Part shown: in pieces, positions 9,493-17,921 of the stretch
Layout: the number at the start of each line of letters is the position of its first letter
Numbering within the stretch: position 1 is the first letter of the stretch
The notes under the pieces: model-generated
Told to the model about the DNA's origin: nothing
What the model saw: only the letters and a program-made list of their open reading frames with translations
Database searches by the model: none
Position numbers and translations under genes: made by a program
Assembly: GCF_003413745.1 (NCBI RefSeq)
Contig: NZ_QVID01000002.1
Location: 62,001-126,000 of the forward strand
Source: Marixanthomonas ophiurae
GTDB taxonomy: Bacteria > Bacteroidota > Bacteroidia > Flavobacteriales > Flavobacteriaceae
Length of the DNA stretch: 64,000 nucleotides
Direction of reading: 5' to 3'

Positions 9493-9888
9493 ATGGGATT
9501 TTTAGATATGTTCAAGAAAACAGAACGCGATATAGCAAAAGAAGAGATAGTTGAAACACCTTGGCATGTGCTTTCTACTATGGAACAGCTAGAAGAAATT
9601 ATAGAAGAATCTAAAAATAAGCCTGTGGCTGTTTTTAAGCACAGCACCCGTTGTGGTATTAGCCGAATGGTGTTAAAACAGTTTGAGAAAAACTACGATC
9701 TCTCTGATGACCAACTGAAATTATATTTTCTAGATTTATTGCAAAACCGAAATATTTCAGACGAAATTGCAAATCGTTTTAAAGTACAGCATGAAAGTCC
9801 GCAAATAATTATTTTTAAGGATGGCGAAGTAGTTCATCATGATTCACATCAAGGGATTGATGCTGAACATTTAGCGCGTTTTGTTTAA
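9493..9888 (+). CDS. ytxJ: YtxJ-like bacillithiol-system thioredoxin-fold protein
   Basis: 131 residues from ATG 9493. The motif 'HSTRCGISRM' near residues 51-60 has the single active-site Cys of the YtxJ/BrxC family, proposed monothiol reductases (de-bacillithiolases) in organisms that use bacillithiol. A cis-Pro segment 'HESPQIIIF' near 106-114 completes the thioredoxin fold. No signal peptide, so it is cytoplasmic. It is transcribed divergently from clpB, so protein repair and thiol repair may share a stress signal through the dyad between them (inference). The next gene follows after 19 bases and may be co-transcribed. Confidence 0.85.
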   Translation: MGFLDMFKKTERDIAKEEIVETPWHVLSTMEQLEEIIEESKNKPVAVFKHSTRCGISRMVLKQFEKNYDLSDDQLKLYFLDLLQNRNISDEIANRFKVQHESPQIIIFKDGEVVHHDSHQGIDAEHLARFV

Positions 9889-9907
9889 TTGAAAATATGA
9901 TATATAT

Positions 9908-10732
9908 ATGCGTTTTTCATGTTTTATAAGCTTATCACTTATACTGTTTAGTTTATCGTCGTGTAAAAACTTACCACAAACAGAGAATGTTTCAGGAGGT
10001 GCACAACAACCAAATGTTGAAAGCTACCAATTGCAAGGAATACTCTGGCAACAAAATGCGGCGGAATATAAAGCATTATGTTTCCAAGCGTTTAATTTGG
10101 CTACACTTCAACTGAAAGAAGAGATAGCTAATAAATCAGCTACTGGAAAACCTTTGGCAATTATTACAGATATTGACGAAACGGTTTTAGACAATAGTCC
10201 GTACCAAGCAACACGAGCTAAAGAAGGAAAGCCGTACAGCCGCGATTCTTGGGTAGCTTGGGGAAATCTTGAAGAGGCAACTTCTGTACCTGGTTCTTTA
10301 GATTTTTTAAACTACGCTAGTGCTAATGGTGTTACTGTGTTTTACATTTCAGATCGTCATGATATTCAGCAAGAAACGACTTTGAATAACATGAAAAAAC
10401 TGGGCTTTCCCAATGCCGATGCCGATCATATTTTTTTGAAGAAAAAAGGAGTTGATAAAGAAACGCGTCGCCAGAAGGTTTATAAAAATTACGAGGTGGT
10501 GATGTATTTAGGTGATAATCTTTCTGACTTTTCAGCTATTTTTGATAATCAACCTACACAAAAGCGAAATACATTAGCTGATAGCATAAAAAAGAAATTT
10601 GGAAATACATTTATTGTACTTCCAAATCCTATGTATGGTGCTTGGCAAACTGATGGCATTTATGAAGGAAACTATAATTGGTCACCTACTCAAAAAGATT
10701 CTATTATTCGTGAAAAATTAAACGGGTATTAA
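9908..10732 (+). CDS. Class C acid phosphatase / 5'-nucleotidase lipoprotein e(P4) family
   Basis: 274 residues. Lipoprotein signal 'LILFSLSSCKN' with lipobox LSSC. The HAD-type catalytic motif DIDETVLDNS lies near residues 91-100 (the first Asp is the nucleophile), followed by 'YISDRHD' and 'YLGDNLSDFS' carrying the conserved later motifs. The e(P4) family hydrolyses nucleoside monophosphates and other phosphomonoesters outside the cytoplasmic membrane, supplying phosphate and nucleosides. Length is normal. It is 19 bases after the YtxJ-like gene on the same strand and convergent with the lipoprotein at 10769. Confidence 0.9.
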   Translation: MRFSCFISLSLILFSLSSCKNLPQTENVSGGAQQPNVESYQLQGILWQQNAAEYKALCFQAFNLATLQLKEEIANKSATGKPLAIITDIDETVLDNSPYQATRAKEGKPYSRDSWVAWGNLEEATSVPGSLDFLNYASANGVTVFYISDRHDIQQETTLNNMKKLGFPNADADHIFLKKKGVDKETRRQKVYKNYEVVMYLGDNLSDFSAIFDNQPTQKRNTLADSIKKKFGNTFIVLPNPMYGAWQTDGIYEGNYNWSPTQKDSIIREKLNGY

Positions 10733-10768
10733 GATTTGTTTTTGTGAATTTTAAACAACAGTTGCTAA

Positions 10769-11947
10769 TTAAAAGTTTCTTTTCAAAATTTCTTTTAATC
10801 TTACCTTCATATCTTCCCCAGCATCGAATACCATTTGCTCACTGGAAGGAAAGTGTACAAACCGGTTTTGAACCCATATCCAATCGTTTTGAGATAATGC
10901 TTGCCTATCGCCGCGATAAGTAGCAAATGTATTTTCAAAGATAAATTCTGAAGCAAGTGGATAGTTATTAAGGTTTCGATTGTTCAGCAAATCTTTATAA
11001 ATAACATCACCTGATACGTGCACTGCCTTTTCTTGGGTTGTTATGTTTATGATAGCTGTAACATTTTTATAGACATCCACTTTTATTTTGTTGCCTTCAC
11101 GATCCAAAACATAATTACCATTTCGGTCTTTTTTATATTCCCAACCATCTTTAATACGTTGCGAACGGCGTTCTTCGGTTTCTGAAATACGTTCTGGCGA
11201 AATGGCTATATTCCGTAAATTTAAATCAATGGCGTGGGTATATTCAATTCCGTTCTCAGGTTTGCTGTGAAACTCGGTCCAAAAATTGTTTAAACCATAA
11301 GTGTTAAAATCTAGCAGTTCTCTTTCTAATCGAAGAGGTATTATTTGGTTAGTGCGGTTGTTCAATGATACCAACACAAAGTCAGTACCTAAAAAACGGG
11401 TGTCATCTAATAATATAGTAACGTCTTTATAATTGGGCTGTAGGTCATGAATATCACATAATAAATAATAGGAATCCCTATAATCTTCAACTGTATTCCT
11501 GTTTTTTAAACGGACAGCTTCATTGTAAAGATCTGCAACATAATTTTGCTTGGCTGTAATAATCTGGCTGCTATAATCTTTAAACTTAAAATCGGCGTTT
11601 CTACCAAGGGTTTTACTATATAAAGGAAGTAATGGGCGAACTAAAAACTGACGATCTTCCAGTTTTTTGTAAAGTAAATAAATAGATCGAGACTTATTGC
11701 TCTCGTTACTTTTTTTTAGAAAATTGATCCGTCTTGTATCTTCTGCAACAGCTTTTTTATACGCTTCTTCTAAAAGAATAATATGCTCGTCGTTTTTTTC
11801 GGCATATTTATCTTTCTGAAGCTTTTTAACGGCAAGGTCTATAGCGCGATCGTAATCGCCTTCAGCTATAAATTTTTGATTTCGCTTTACACTGCTACAC
11901 GACGAAAAAATAAGTAGTGCTACTATTGAAAATAAAAAAGCTCTCAT
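10769..11947 (-). CDS. TPR-like lipoprotein of unknown function
   Basis: 392 residues. Lipoprotein signal 'LLIFSSCSSV' with Cys near residue 17. Directly after it, 'FIAEGDYDRAIDLAVKKLQKD' looks like a helical TPR-type repeat, followed by a Lys/Glu-rich helical stretch to about 110 and a beta-rich C-terminal half. Such lipoproteins are widespread in flavobacteria, but I know of no defined function. It is 50 bases downstream of fahA on the same strand, so read-through is possible, though a functional link to tyrosine breakdown is not evident. Confidence 0.65.
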   Translation of the reverse strand: MRAFLFSIVALLIFSSCSSVKRNQKFIAEGDYDRAIDLAVKKLQKDKYAEKNDEHIILLEEAYKKAVAEDTRRINFLKKSNESNKSRSIYLLYKKLEDRQFLVRPLLPLYSKTLGRNADFKFKDYSSQIITAKQNYVADLYNEAVRLKNRNTVEDYRDSYYLLCDIHDLQPNYKDVTILLDDTRFLGTDFVLVSLNNRTNQIIPLRLERELLDFNTYGLNNFWTEFHSKPENGIEYTHAIDLNLRNIAISPERISETEERRSQRIKDGWEYKKDRNGNYVLDREGNKIKVDVYKNVTAIINITTQEKAVHVSGDVIYKDLLNNRNLNNYPLASEFIFENTFATYRGDRQALSQNDWIWVQNRFVHFPSSEQMVFDAGEDMKVRLKEILKRNF

Positions 11948-11997
11948 AATTTTTTAATTTGGTTATGAGAGCTAAAATACAATTGTAATGCCAAACT

Positions 11998-13281
11998 TTA
12001 AAATGGGTCTGCCGGAAGTATTTTTCCGCTGCAATCTCCAAAGCCTATTCGCACCTTGTCATTTTCACAGAAACCTCGAAGAATAACTGTGTCGTTATCG
12101 TTTATAAACTTACGTTCGGTACCATCATTCATTTTTAAAGGATTTTGACCTTTCCAAGTTAATTCTAACATCGAACCATAGCTGTCTTTAGTAGGTCCAG
12201 AGATGGTTCCACTACCCATCATATCGCCACTTCGCACATTACAACCATTTACAGTGTGGTGTGCCAATTGTTGCGACATAGACCAGTACATGTATTTAAA
12301 GTTACTGTTAGCAACGACATTTTCTTCGCCACCTTCTGGTTGAATAATAGCTTGTAAATTGATATCAAAATTCTTTTTACCATCTTGCTTTAAATAGGTA
12401 AGTGGTTCAGGCTCTTGAGCGGGACCATCTGTACGGAAACCTTCTAAGGCATCTAAAGTAACAATCCAAGGTGAAATGGTAGAAGCAAAGCTCTTTCCTA
12501 AGAAGGGGCCAAGCGGCACATATTCCCAAGCTTGAATATCACGGGCACTCCAGTCATTAAACATAACAAGACCGAAAATATACTCTTCGGCATCTTCAAC
12601 CGAAATTCGTTTTCCTAAGTCGTTTGCGGCTGTAGTGATAAAAGCCATTTCTAGCTCAAAATCTACCAATTTTGAAGGTCCGAATCCAGGAACACCATCA
12701 TCACCAGGCTTTTGTTGCCCAATAGGTCTTTTGACGGGAGTACCGGAAGGAATTATAGACGAGCTTCTTCCGTGGTAACCAATAGGAATGCGAAGCCAGT
12801 TAGGCATTAAAGCATTTTCTGGTCCACGAAATAAAGTACCTACATTGGTTGCGTGCTCTTTGCTCGCATAAAAGTCGGTATAATCACCTACATCAACAGG
12901 TAATTGCATTTCTACTTCATCCATGCTGAATAATATTTTTTCACGGTGTTCCTTGTTGTCACGAAGCTCGGTACGGCTGCCTTCTCTAAATATTTCAGAG
13001 ATACGGTTTCGAACCAAGCGCCAAGTCTTTCGACCGTCAGCTATAAAGTCGTTTAAACTGTCTTGTAGAAAAATATCATCGGTAAGGTCTATTCCTTCAA
13101 AATAACCAAGTTGGTGTAAAGCGCCTAAGTCTATTGCGGTATCACCTATTCGGGTACCAATAGTAATAACATCGTCGCGTGTTAAAAATACCCCAAAAGG
13201 GATGTTTTGGATAGGGAAGTCGCTGTTTTTTGGTACTTCCAGCCAAGATGTATAAGATGGATCGTTAGCTTGTAAAGGCAT
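11998..13281 (-). CDS. fahA: Fumarylacetoacetase
   Basis: 427 residues from ATG 13281. The last enzyme of phenylalanine/tyrosine and homogentisate breakdown, splitting fumarylacetoacetate to fumarate and acetoacetate in the cytoplasm. It shows the FAH N-domain (to about 120), metal-site 'VDFELEMAF' and 'NDWSARDIQAWEYVPLGPF', and the C-terminal 'SGDMMGSGTISGP' signature. An in-frame ATG at 13350 would add 23 residues with no family counterpart, and a good promoter (13315-13346) lies inside that extension, so 13281 is the true start. Divergent from glyA. Confidence 0.95.
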   Translation of the reverse strand: MPLQANDPSYTSWLEVPKNSDFPIQNIPFGVFLTRDDVITIGTRIGDTAIDLGALHQLGYFEGIDLTDDIFLQDSLNDFIADGRKTWRLVRNRISEIFREGSRTELRDNKEHREKILFSMDEVEMQLPVDVGDYTDFYASKEHATNVGTLFRGPENALMPNWLRIPIGYHGRSSSIIPSGTPVKRPIGQQKPGDDGVPGFGPSKLVDFELEMAFITTAANDLGKRISVEDAEEYIFGLVMFNDWSARDIQAWEYVPLGPFLGKSFASTISPWIVTLDALEGFRTDGPAQEPEPLTYLKQDGKKNFDINLQAIIQPEGGEENVVANSNFKYMYWSMSQQLAHHTVNGCNVRSGDMMGSGTISGPTKDSYGSMLELTWKGQNPLKMNDGTERKFINDNDTVILRGFCENDKVRIGFGDCSGKILPADPF

Positions 13282-13314
13282 ATTCGTTTTTTTGTAGTTT
13301 GTAAAAATTGTAAT

Positions 13315-13346
13315 CAAATATATAATTTCTGAAGGACTAACCACAA
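13315..13346 (-). promoter_or_regulatory. fahA promoter (TTG-N21-TATATTTG)
   Basis: On the minus strand, TTG (13344-13346) and TATATTTG (13315-13322) are separated by 21 bases, matching the Bacteroidota TTTG/TTG -33 and TAnnTTTG -7 pattern. The -7 box ends 33 bases before the ATG at 13281. Confidence 0.7.
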
Positions 13347-13354
13347 CCATTTTG

Positions 13355-13362
13355 TATTTTTG
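13355..13362 (+). promoter_or_regulatory. Possible glyA -7 element
   Basis: TATTTTTG, matching TAnnTTTG, 128 bases before glyA. It lies back to back with the fahA promoter. No TTG was found about 20 bases upstream, and the implied leader is over 100 bases. Confidence 0.45.
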
Positions 13363-13490
13363 CCATCTCGATGGGTTTTTTTATAATTTTCTTAACGGAA
13401 ACACCACAAAATCAATCGATACACTTAGTTGAATTAGTATAAAAATCATAACGCCTATTGTAACTGAATAGGATTTTTACTGAAATAGAT

Positions 13491-14765
13491 ATGACAAGAG
13501 ACACTGAAATATTTGACTTGATAAAAGCCGAAAAAAAACGGCAATTAAATGGATTGGAATTAATAGCTTCTGAAAACTTTGTGAGCGAACAAGTTTTAGA
13601 AGCAGCAGGTTCCATATTAACCAATAAATATGCTGAAGGATATCCGGGAAAACGTTATTATGGTGGTTGTGAAGTAGTAGATAAAGTAGAGCAATTGGCT
13701 ATAGATCGTGCAAAAACCTTATTTAACGCCGAGTACGTAAACGTACAACCGCATAGTGGATCACAAGCCAATACAGCAGTATTTGCTACTTGTATGAAAC
13801 CAGGCGATACGTTTTTAGGTTTCGATCTTTCTCACGGCGGACACTTAACACACGGAAGTCCAGTGAATTTTTCAGGTAAATTATACAATCCTGTTTTTTA
13901 TGGAGTAGATGAAGAAACTGGATTAATCGATTATGATGAAGTTGAAAAAATAGCTATAGCTGAAAAACCAAAAATGATTATTGCAGGTGCTTCTGCTTAT
14001 TCTCGTGAGATTGATTACAAACGTTTCCGTGAAATAGCCGATAAAGTGAATGCTATTTTAGTGGCCGATATGGCACACCCTGCTGGATTAATTGCTAAAG
14101 GAATTATAAGCGACCCTGTTCCACATTGCCATATTTGCACCACAACTACACATAAAACATTGCGTGGACCAAGAGGTGGAATGATATTGATGGGTAAAGA
14201 TTTTGAAAACCCTTTTGGGCAAAAACTGAAAAGCGGCAAACTTAAAAAAATGTCTACATTACTGAATAGTGGAATTTTCCCTGGAAACCAAGGAGGGCCA
14301 TTAGAGCATATTATTGCTGCAAAGGCTGTTGCCTTTGGTGAAGCATTGACCGATGAGTTTTTACACTATATGGTTCAGGTGAAAAAGAATGCAGCTGTAA
14401 TGGCCGAAGCTTTTGTAAAAAAAGGCTACAAAATAATTAGTAACGGAACCGATAACCATATGATGTTAATCGATCTAAGAAACAAAAACCTATCCGGAAA
14501 AGATGCTGAAGAAGCTTTGAACAAAGCAGACATTACCGTTAATAAAAACATGGTGCCGTTTGATGACAAATCACCTTTTGTAACGAGCGGGATACGTATT
14601 GGGACTCCAGCGGTTACCACCAGAGGTTTGCTTGAAGAAGATATGCCAAAAATTGTGGATTTAATTGATGAAGTTATTATCAATTTTGACAAAGAAGAAA
14701 CCTTAAAAGGTGTGGCAAAAAAAGTGAACGATTTGATGGAAGGACGCCCTTTGTTTAAAGGGTAA
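13491..14765 (+). CDS. glyA: Serine hydroxymethyltransferase
   Basis: 424 residues. A PLP enzyme that interconverts serine and glycine, feeding one-carbon units to tetrahydrofolate in the cytoplasm. The PLP lysine is K222 in '[14 protein letters not shown]'. Other hallmarks are '[12 protein letters not shown]' near 20-31, '[13 protein letters not shown]' near 45-57 and 'HGGHLTHGS'. Length and start agree with the family. Monocistronic in appearance: the next gene is 110 bases away after a small hairpin. Confidence 0.98.
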   Translation: MTRDTEIFDLIKAEKKRQLNGLELIASENFVSEQVLEAAGSILTNKYAEGYPGKRYYGGCEVVDKVEQLAIDRAKTLFNAEYVNVQPHSGSQANTAVFATCMKPGDTFLGFDLSHGGHLTHGSPVNFSGKLYNPVFYGVDEETGLIDYDEVEKIAIAEKPKMIIAGASAYSREIDYKRFREIADKVNAILVADMAHPAGLIAKGIISDPVPHCHICTTTTHKTLRGPRGGMILMGKDFENPFGQKLKSGKLKKMSTLLNSGIFPGNQGGPLEHIIAAKAVAFGEALTDEFLHYMVQVKKNAAVMAEAFVKKGYKIISNGTDNHMMLIDLRNKNLSGKDAEEALNKADITVNKNMVPFDDKSPFVTSGIRIGTPAVTTRGLLEEDMPKIVDLIDEVIINFDKEETLKGVAKKVNDLMEGRPLFKG

Positions 14766-14809
14766 ACGATTATCGGTCCCTTATATTTCAACACGTTCAG
14801 GCTACGCGA

Positions 14810-14830
14810 TTTGAAGGTTTTTCCTTCAAA
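14810..14830 (+). terminator. Weak hairpin downstream of glyA
   Basis: TTTGAAGG (14810-14817) pairs with CCTTCAAA (14823-14830) around a TTTTT loop. No T-tract follows, so termination is uncertain; it may only protect the glyA 3' end. Confidence 0.35.
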
Positions 14831-14875
14831 AGAAACATATTCTATGTACTATTGTGAAAATTCAACTATTTAATT

Positions 14876-16210
14876 ATGAAAAAAACACTATTTGTATTAT
14901 TTCTATCTGTTTTGTCTATTCAATGTTCAAAAAGCAATGATGATACGGTTGTTGTTGAAGAGGAAACTGAAGAAGAAGAAAACGACGATACCATTGAAAC
15001 AGAGGAATTAATTTTTACAATAAACGTAGATGGTAACTACTTTTCTGAAGACTATAGTGGCACATTGTATATAAGTGATGAAGAAGGGACCATTCTAGCT
15101 CAAACTACTCTAAAGAATAATCAAGGAAATACCTTGACCATCGATGCAGAGGTTAACAAACAATATGACGCTATCGTTAGTTATATAATTCCAGAAGATA
15201 GTAATTTTCCAGAAGAAAATTATTTTGTATCAGTATTTCAAAATATAAAATCATCTACCTACAATTTATCCCGTCAAATTACAGAAGATGATACTCCTAA
15301 ACATACATTAGAATTGGTTAGTACAGGAAATCTTGAGATTATAAGATTATCGAGCTTTTTTAGAGGTACCGGTAGTGGGGCAAATGGAGGGATTTATACC
15401 TTTGAAGGTAAGGCAAGGACATCTCCAGGCGATTTTTATATAAGTCTGCAAAAAGACACCGAAGATTTTGGGCGTTATTATTGGGTTAAAAATATAACTG
15501 AAAATTCAAGCTATAGTTTTGACTACGAGGAACTACCCATTACTGCTGTGGTAGAAACTGAATTTCCAGATGTGGATAATGCTACAATTTTTGTGGAGGG
15601 ATATAGAAATCAACATCCTTCTGTGGGAATTCATTTATCTAAAATTGGGAATACAGATCAACTTCATCCATACCAAACGTATACCCCCAATGGTATTTTT
15701 GATTATTACCGGTTTTATACCCGTTTTAACGTTGGGAATGCTTCTTATAATATCAATTCGTTTGAAAAGCAACTGCCCTCAGGTATTGAGGTTCCTGCAT
15801 TAGACTTTTCAATAGAAAATTTTGTAGTAAATAATACAGCTATTACCACCAACAGTAATTATGATGCAGCACGAGCGAGTTACAACCTAATGGTTGAAAA
15901 TGAAATATATATTTTGTTTAATGTTTATAGTGAGAAAGTGGAAGGACTTTCCGCATCAAAAGCCAGATTGTTTGATGCTATTTTTGAAAATATAGCCTCG
16001 GCTCAAGCGTCAAGCCTTGAACCTAATTCCATAACGCTTTTTTCGTATAACTATATAGATACGTATGATGACTTTTTAGATTATTTTCTGGGTGGGAAAC
16101 AGAGGCCAACAGTCCCGGGAACCTATACCGAGAGTGTTTCGAAATCACTTGATCAACCAAAACATCGGGATAGATCTTCCCGTTTAAATAAAAAATATGA
16201 AGTTGAATAA
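14876..16210 (+). CDS. Lipoprotein of unknown function with acidic linker
   Basis: 444 residues. Lipoprotein signal 'LFLSVLSIQCSKSND' with Cys near residue 17. A strongly acidic Glu/Asp/Thr linker (about 22-45) leads to beta-rich segments, the usual layout of flavobacterial surface or periplasmic lipoproteins. No catalytic motif was recognised. The Arg/Lys-rich tail 'PKHRDRSSRLNKKYEVE' is unusual for a mature lipoprotein end. The next gene begins inside its last 14 bases, so the two are translationally linked. Confidence 0.6.
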   Translation: MKKTLFVLFLSVLSIQCSKSNDDTVVVEEETEEEENDDTIETEELIFTINVDGNYFSEDYSGTLYISDEEGTILAQTTLKNNQGNTLTIDAEVNKQYDAIVSYIIPEDSNFPEENYFVSVFQNIKSSTYNLSRQITEDDTPKHTLELVSTGNLEIIRLSSFFRGTGSGANGGIYTFEGKARTSPGDFYISLQKDTEDFGRYYWVKNITENSSYSFDYEELPITAVVETEFPDVDNATIFVEGYRNQHPSVGIHLSKIGNTDQLHPYQTYTPNGIFDYYRFYTRFNVGNASYNINSFEKQLPSGIEVPALDFSIENFVVNNTAITTNSNYDAARASYNLMVENEIYILFNVYSEKVEGLSASKARLFDAIFENIASAQASSLEPNSITLFSYNYIDTYDDFLDYFLGGKQRPTVPGTYTESVSKSLDQPKHRDRSSRLNKKYEVE

Positions 16211-16721
16211 TAGTTTATTTTTATTAGTAATCGTAATTTTAATTTTTGGTCAGTCTTGTAAAGAAGCCGAAACCAAAGAGACTCAAAAAGAGTCTATAAG
16301 CGATGTTGAAAAACTTCCGGGGCTTTGGAAACTGCAAGCCATGGAGCAAAAAGACTCACTAGGTAATTGGAACGAGTGGCGTGGAGGCATGCAAGGGTAT
16401 TTGTTATATGATGGCGATAAAAATATGGCCTTACATTTACTTAAAAAAGATTATGAAAAAACCGACTTACGTTTTCCAAATTTTACCGATACCATTGCAG
16501 AAGCAGCTTTAAAACACTTAACAGGATCGTATATTTATATTGGTAATTATAAGATATTGAAAGGTGAAAATATTGTGGAACACAAACGATTGTCGCATTC
16601 CAACCCTGGTGATTGGGGTAAAACTGTACAGCGTAGGTTTTCTTTTATAGGCGATACACTTATCGTCCAGCCAGTAGAAGATAAAAATGCGAGCTTACGG
16701 TTAAAGTGGTTGAAAAAATAA
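16197..16721 (+). CDS. Lipocalin-like lipoprotein
   Basis: 174 residues, with lipoprotein signal 'ILIFGQSCKEAE' (lipobox GQSC). The mature start 'LPGLWKLQAMEQ' with a later 'GYLLYDGDKNMALHL' fits the lipocalin-like beta-barrel family (Lipocalin_5 type, assignment by pattern). Such proteins bind small hydrophobic ligands or serve structural roles; the ligand is unknown. It overlaps the preceding lipoprotein gene by 14 bases in another frame, indicating one transcript. Confidence 0.65.
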   Translation: MKLNNSLFLLVIVILIFGQSCKEAETKETQKESISDVEKLPGLWKLQAMEQKDSLGNWNEWRGGMQGYLLYDGDKNMALHLLKKDYEKTDLRFPNFTDTIAEAALKHLTGSYIYIGNYKILKGENIVEHKRLSHSNPGDWGKTVQRRFSFIGDTLIVQPVEDKNASLRLKWLKK

Positions 16722-16815
16722 TTTTACAGTAAAAGTATAATCTCCTGATCTTTATTTTTTTGCAATTAATTGAAATATAATTTGTTAAAACGCATATTTA
16801 TAACTTTTATAACAT

Positions 16816-16823
16816 TACATTTG
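16816..16823 (+). promoter_or_regulatory. Promoter -7 element of the cold-shock gene
   Basis: TACATTTG (TAnnTTTG), 29 bases upstream of the ATG at 16853. The implied leader is only about 25 bases of nearly pure A/T, much shorter than the structured leader of E. coli cspA, so a long thermosensor RNA is unlikely here. Confidence 0.6.
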
Positions 16824-16852
16824 CACTTTATTAATTAATTATATTTATTACA

Positions 16853-17044
16853 ATGCAAAAAGGCACAGTAAAATTCTTCAACGAATCTAAAGGATTCGGA
16901 TTTATTACAGAAGAAGGAACAAACAAAGAACACTTTGTACACGCAACAGGTCTAATCGACGAAATCCGTGAAGAAGACGAAGTAGAATTTGACTTAAAAG
17001 AAGGAAAAAAAGGATTGAACGCAGTAAACGTAAGAGTACTATAA
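16853..17044 (+). CDS. cspA: Cold-shock domain protein
   Basis: 63 residues, one cold-shock (OB-fold) domain. RNP1 is KGFGFI (13-18) and RNP2 is the variant 'EHFVHAT' (26-32) in place of the common VFVHFS. It binds single-stranded RNA and DNA and acts as an RNA chaperone in the cytoplasm. Acidic, as usual for the family. It has its own promoter and a strong terminator at 17070-17093, so it is a single-gene unit. The symbol reflects family membership, not proven cold induction. Confidence 0.93.
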   Translation: MQKGTVKFFNESKGFGFITEEGTNKEHFVHATGLIDEIREEDEVEFDLKEGKKGLNAVNVRVL

Positions 17045-17069
17045 ATAAATTCATTTTTTAGAACACAGA

Positions 17070-17098
17070 AAGCCGCTCCATTTGGAGCGGCTTTTTTT
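17070..17098 (+). terminator. Strong intrinsic terminator after the cold-shock gene
   Basis: AAGCCGCTCC (17070-17079) pairs with GGAGCGGCTT (17084-17093) around ATTT, followed by a T-tract to 17098. A textbook rho-independent terminator. Confidence 0.93.
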
Positions 17099-17113
17099 AT
17101 GGGATTGGTTTTA

Positions 17114-17121
17114 TATATTTG
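17114..17121 (+). promoter_or_regulatory. Promoter -7 element of the orphan gene
   Basis: TATATTTG (TAnnTTTG), 28 bases before the chosen ATG at 17150. It lies inside the longer possible reading frame starting at 17099, which supports the shorter start. No -33 box was seen. Confidence 0.5.
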
Positions 17122-17149
17122 TTGGAATAATCAAAACATATCTGAGTTA

Positions 17150-17827
17150 ATGAATCAAAACTCACCAATATATTTTTTAAAATTCGGTGAAGAGAAATAC
17201 CTTAAAAAGCTTCTGATAAATGGAACTATTTACTGTAACTCATTAGACTATTTTCAAAATCTAGAAGAACAAGGCTTAAGAGGGGACAACTACGAGGGAA
17301 CTACTAGAATATATAATTACCATGAATATAAATATTTTTCCGTAAAAATAAAAGACTCAAGAACAGGTGAACAATTTCCAATAAACCCGACTAAATTGCA
17401 TGTTCGAGAATTTTTTTCAGAAATGAAAGGTAATATGTATTCATTATATTGTATTCGTCCCAAGGACATTATTGATGTAGAAAAATTTAAAATTGATTCT
17501 CGGGTTAAAGATTTCGGTTCACATTTTTTAATTATAAATGCTCAAGAATTTCTTAAAAGATTTTTCAAAGTTTTAGATAAATCAAATATTGAATTTACCG
17601 CGCTGAATGTTAATTATTATGAGAAAAATAGACATAATGGTAATTTGACGTTATTTGATAAGTCAAATGAATTTGAATATCAAAATGAATTTAGGTTTTT
17701 AATTAAAAGAGATAATAGTAATCCAATAGAGTTTGAAATTGGTAATATAGAAGATATCGCGAAAATTTTCAAGTCTGATTTAATAAATGATTTAGAAATT
17801 TCATGGGAACCAAAAGAGGATGTTTAA
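17150..17827 (+). CDS. AT-rich orphan protein, possibly distantly DUF2971-like
   Basis: 225 residues from ATG 17150; the ATG at 17099 lies in the T-tract of the preceding terminator and upstream of a promoter element, so it is rejected. No signal peptide or membrane helix. The start 'YFLKFGEEKYLKKLLINGTI' followed by 'CNSLDYFQNLEE' and a later 'YQNEFRFLIKRD' resembles the layout of DUF2971-type proteins, found sporadically and often in accessory islands (weak, by pattern). It is more AT-rich than its neighbours and stands alone between two strong terminators, which suggests lateral gain. No function can be given. Confidence 0.6.
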   Translation: MNQNSPIYFLKFGEEKYLKKLLINGTIYCNSLDYFQNLEEQGLRGDNYEGTTRIYNYHEYKYFSVKIKDSRTGEQFPINPTKLHVREFFSEMKGNMYSLYCIRPKDIIDVEKFKIDSRVKDFGSHFLIINAQEFLKRFFKVLDKSNIEFTALNVNYYEKNRHNGNLTLFDKSNEFEYQNEFRFLIKRDNSNPIEFEIGNIEDIAKIFKSDLINDLEISWEPKEDV

Positions 17828-17869
17828 TTAAAAATTATAGTGTTTTCACCAATACGAACAAGCGCCATT

Positions 17870-17910
17870 AACCAGAAAGCCTCTCAAAGTTGAGAGGCTT
17901 TCTGGTTTTT
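17870..17910 (+). terminator. Very stable terminator after the orphan gene
   Basis: A perfect 17-bp stem, 17870-17886 with 17891-17907, around AAGT, ending in a run of Ts to 17910. It lies between convergent genes. T-tract on the plus strand only, but the stem could also slow transcription from the minus-strand beta-helix gene region. Confidence 0.92.
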
Positions 17911-17921
17911 AATATATGCTT

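Noticed and set aside
13282-13350. 23-residue N-terminal extension of fumarylacetoacetase
   Set aside because: The extension is unlike the family and contains a full promoter (13315-13346); the start is taken at 13281.
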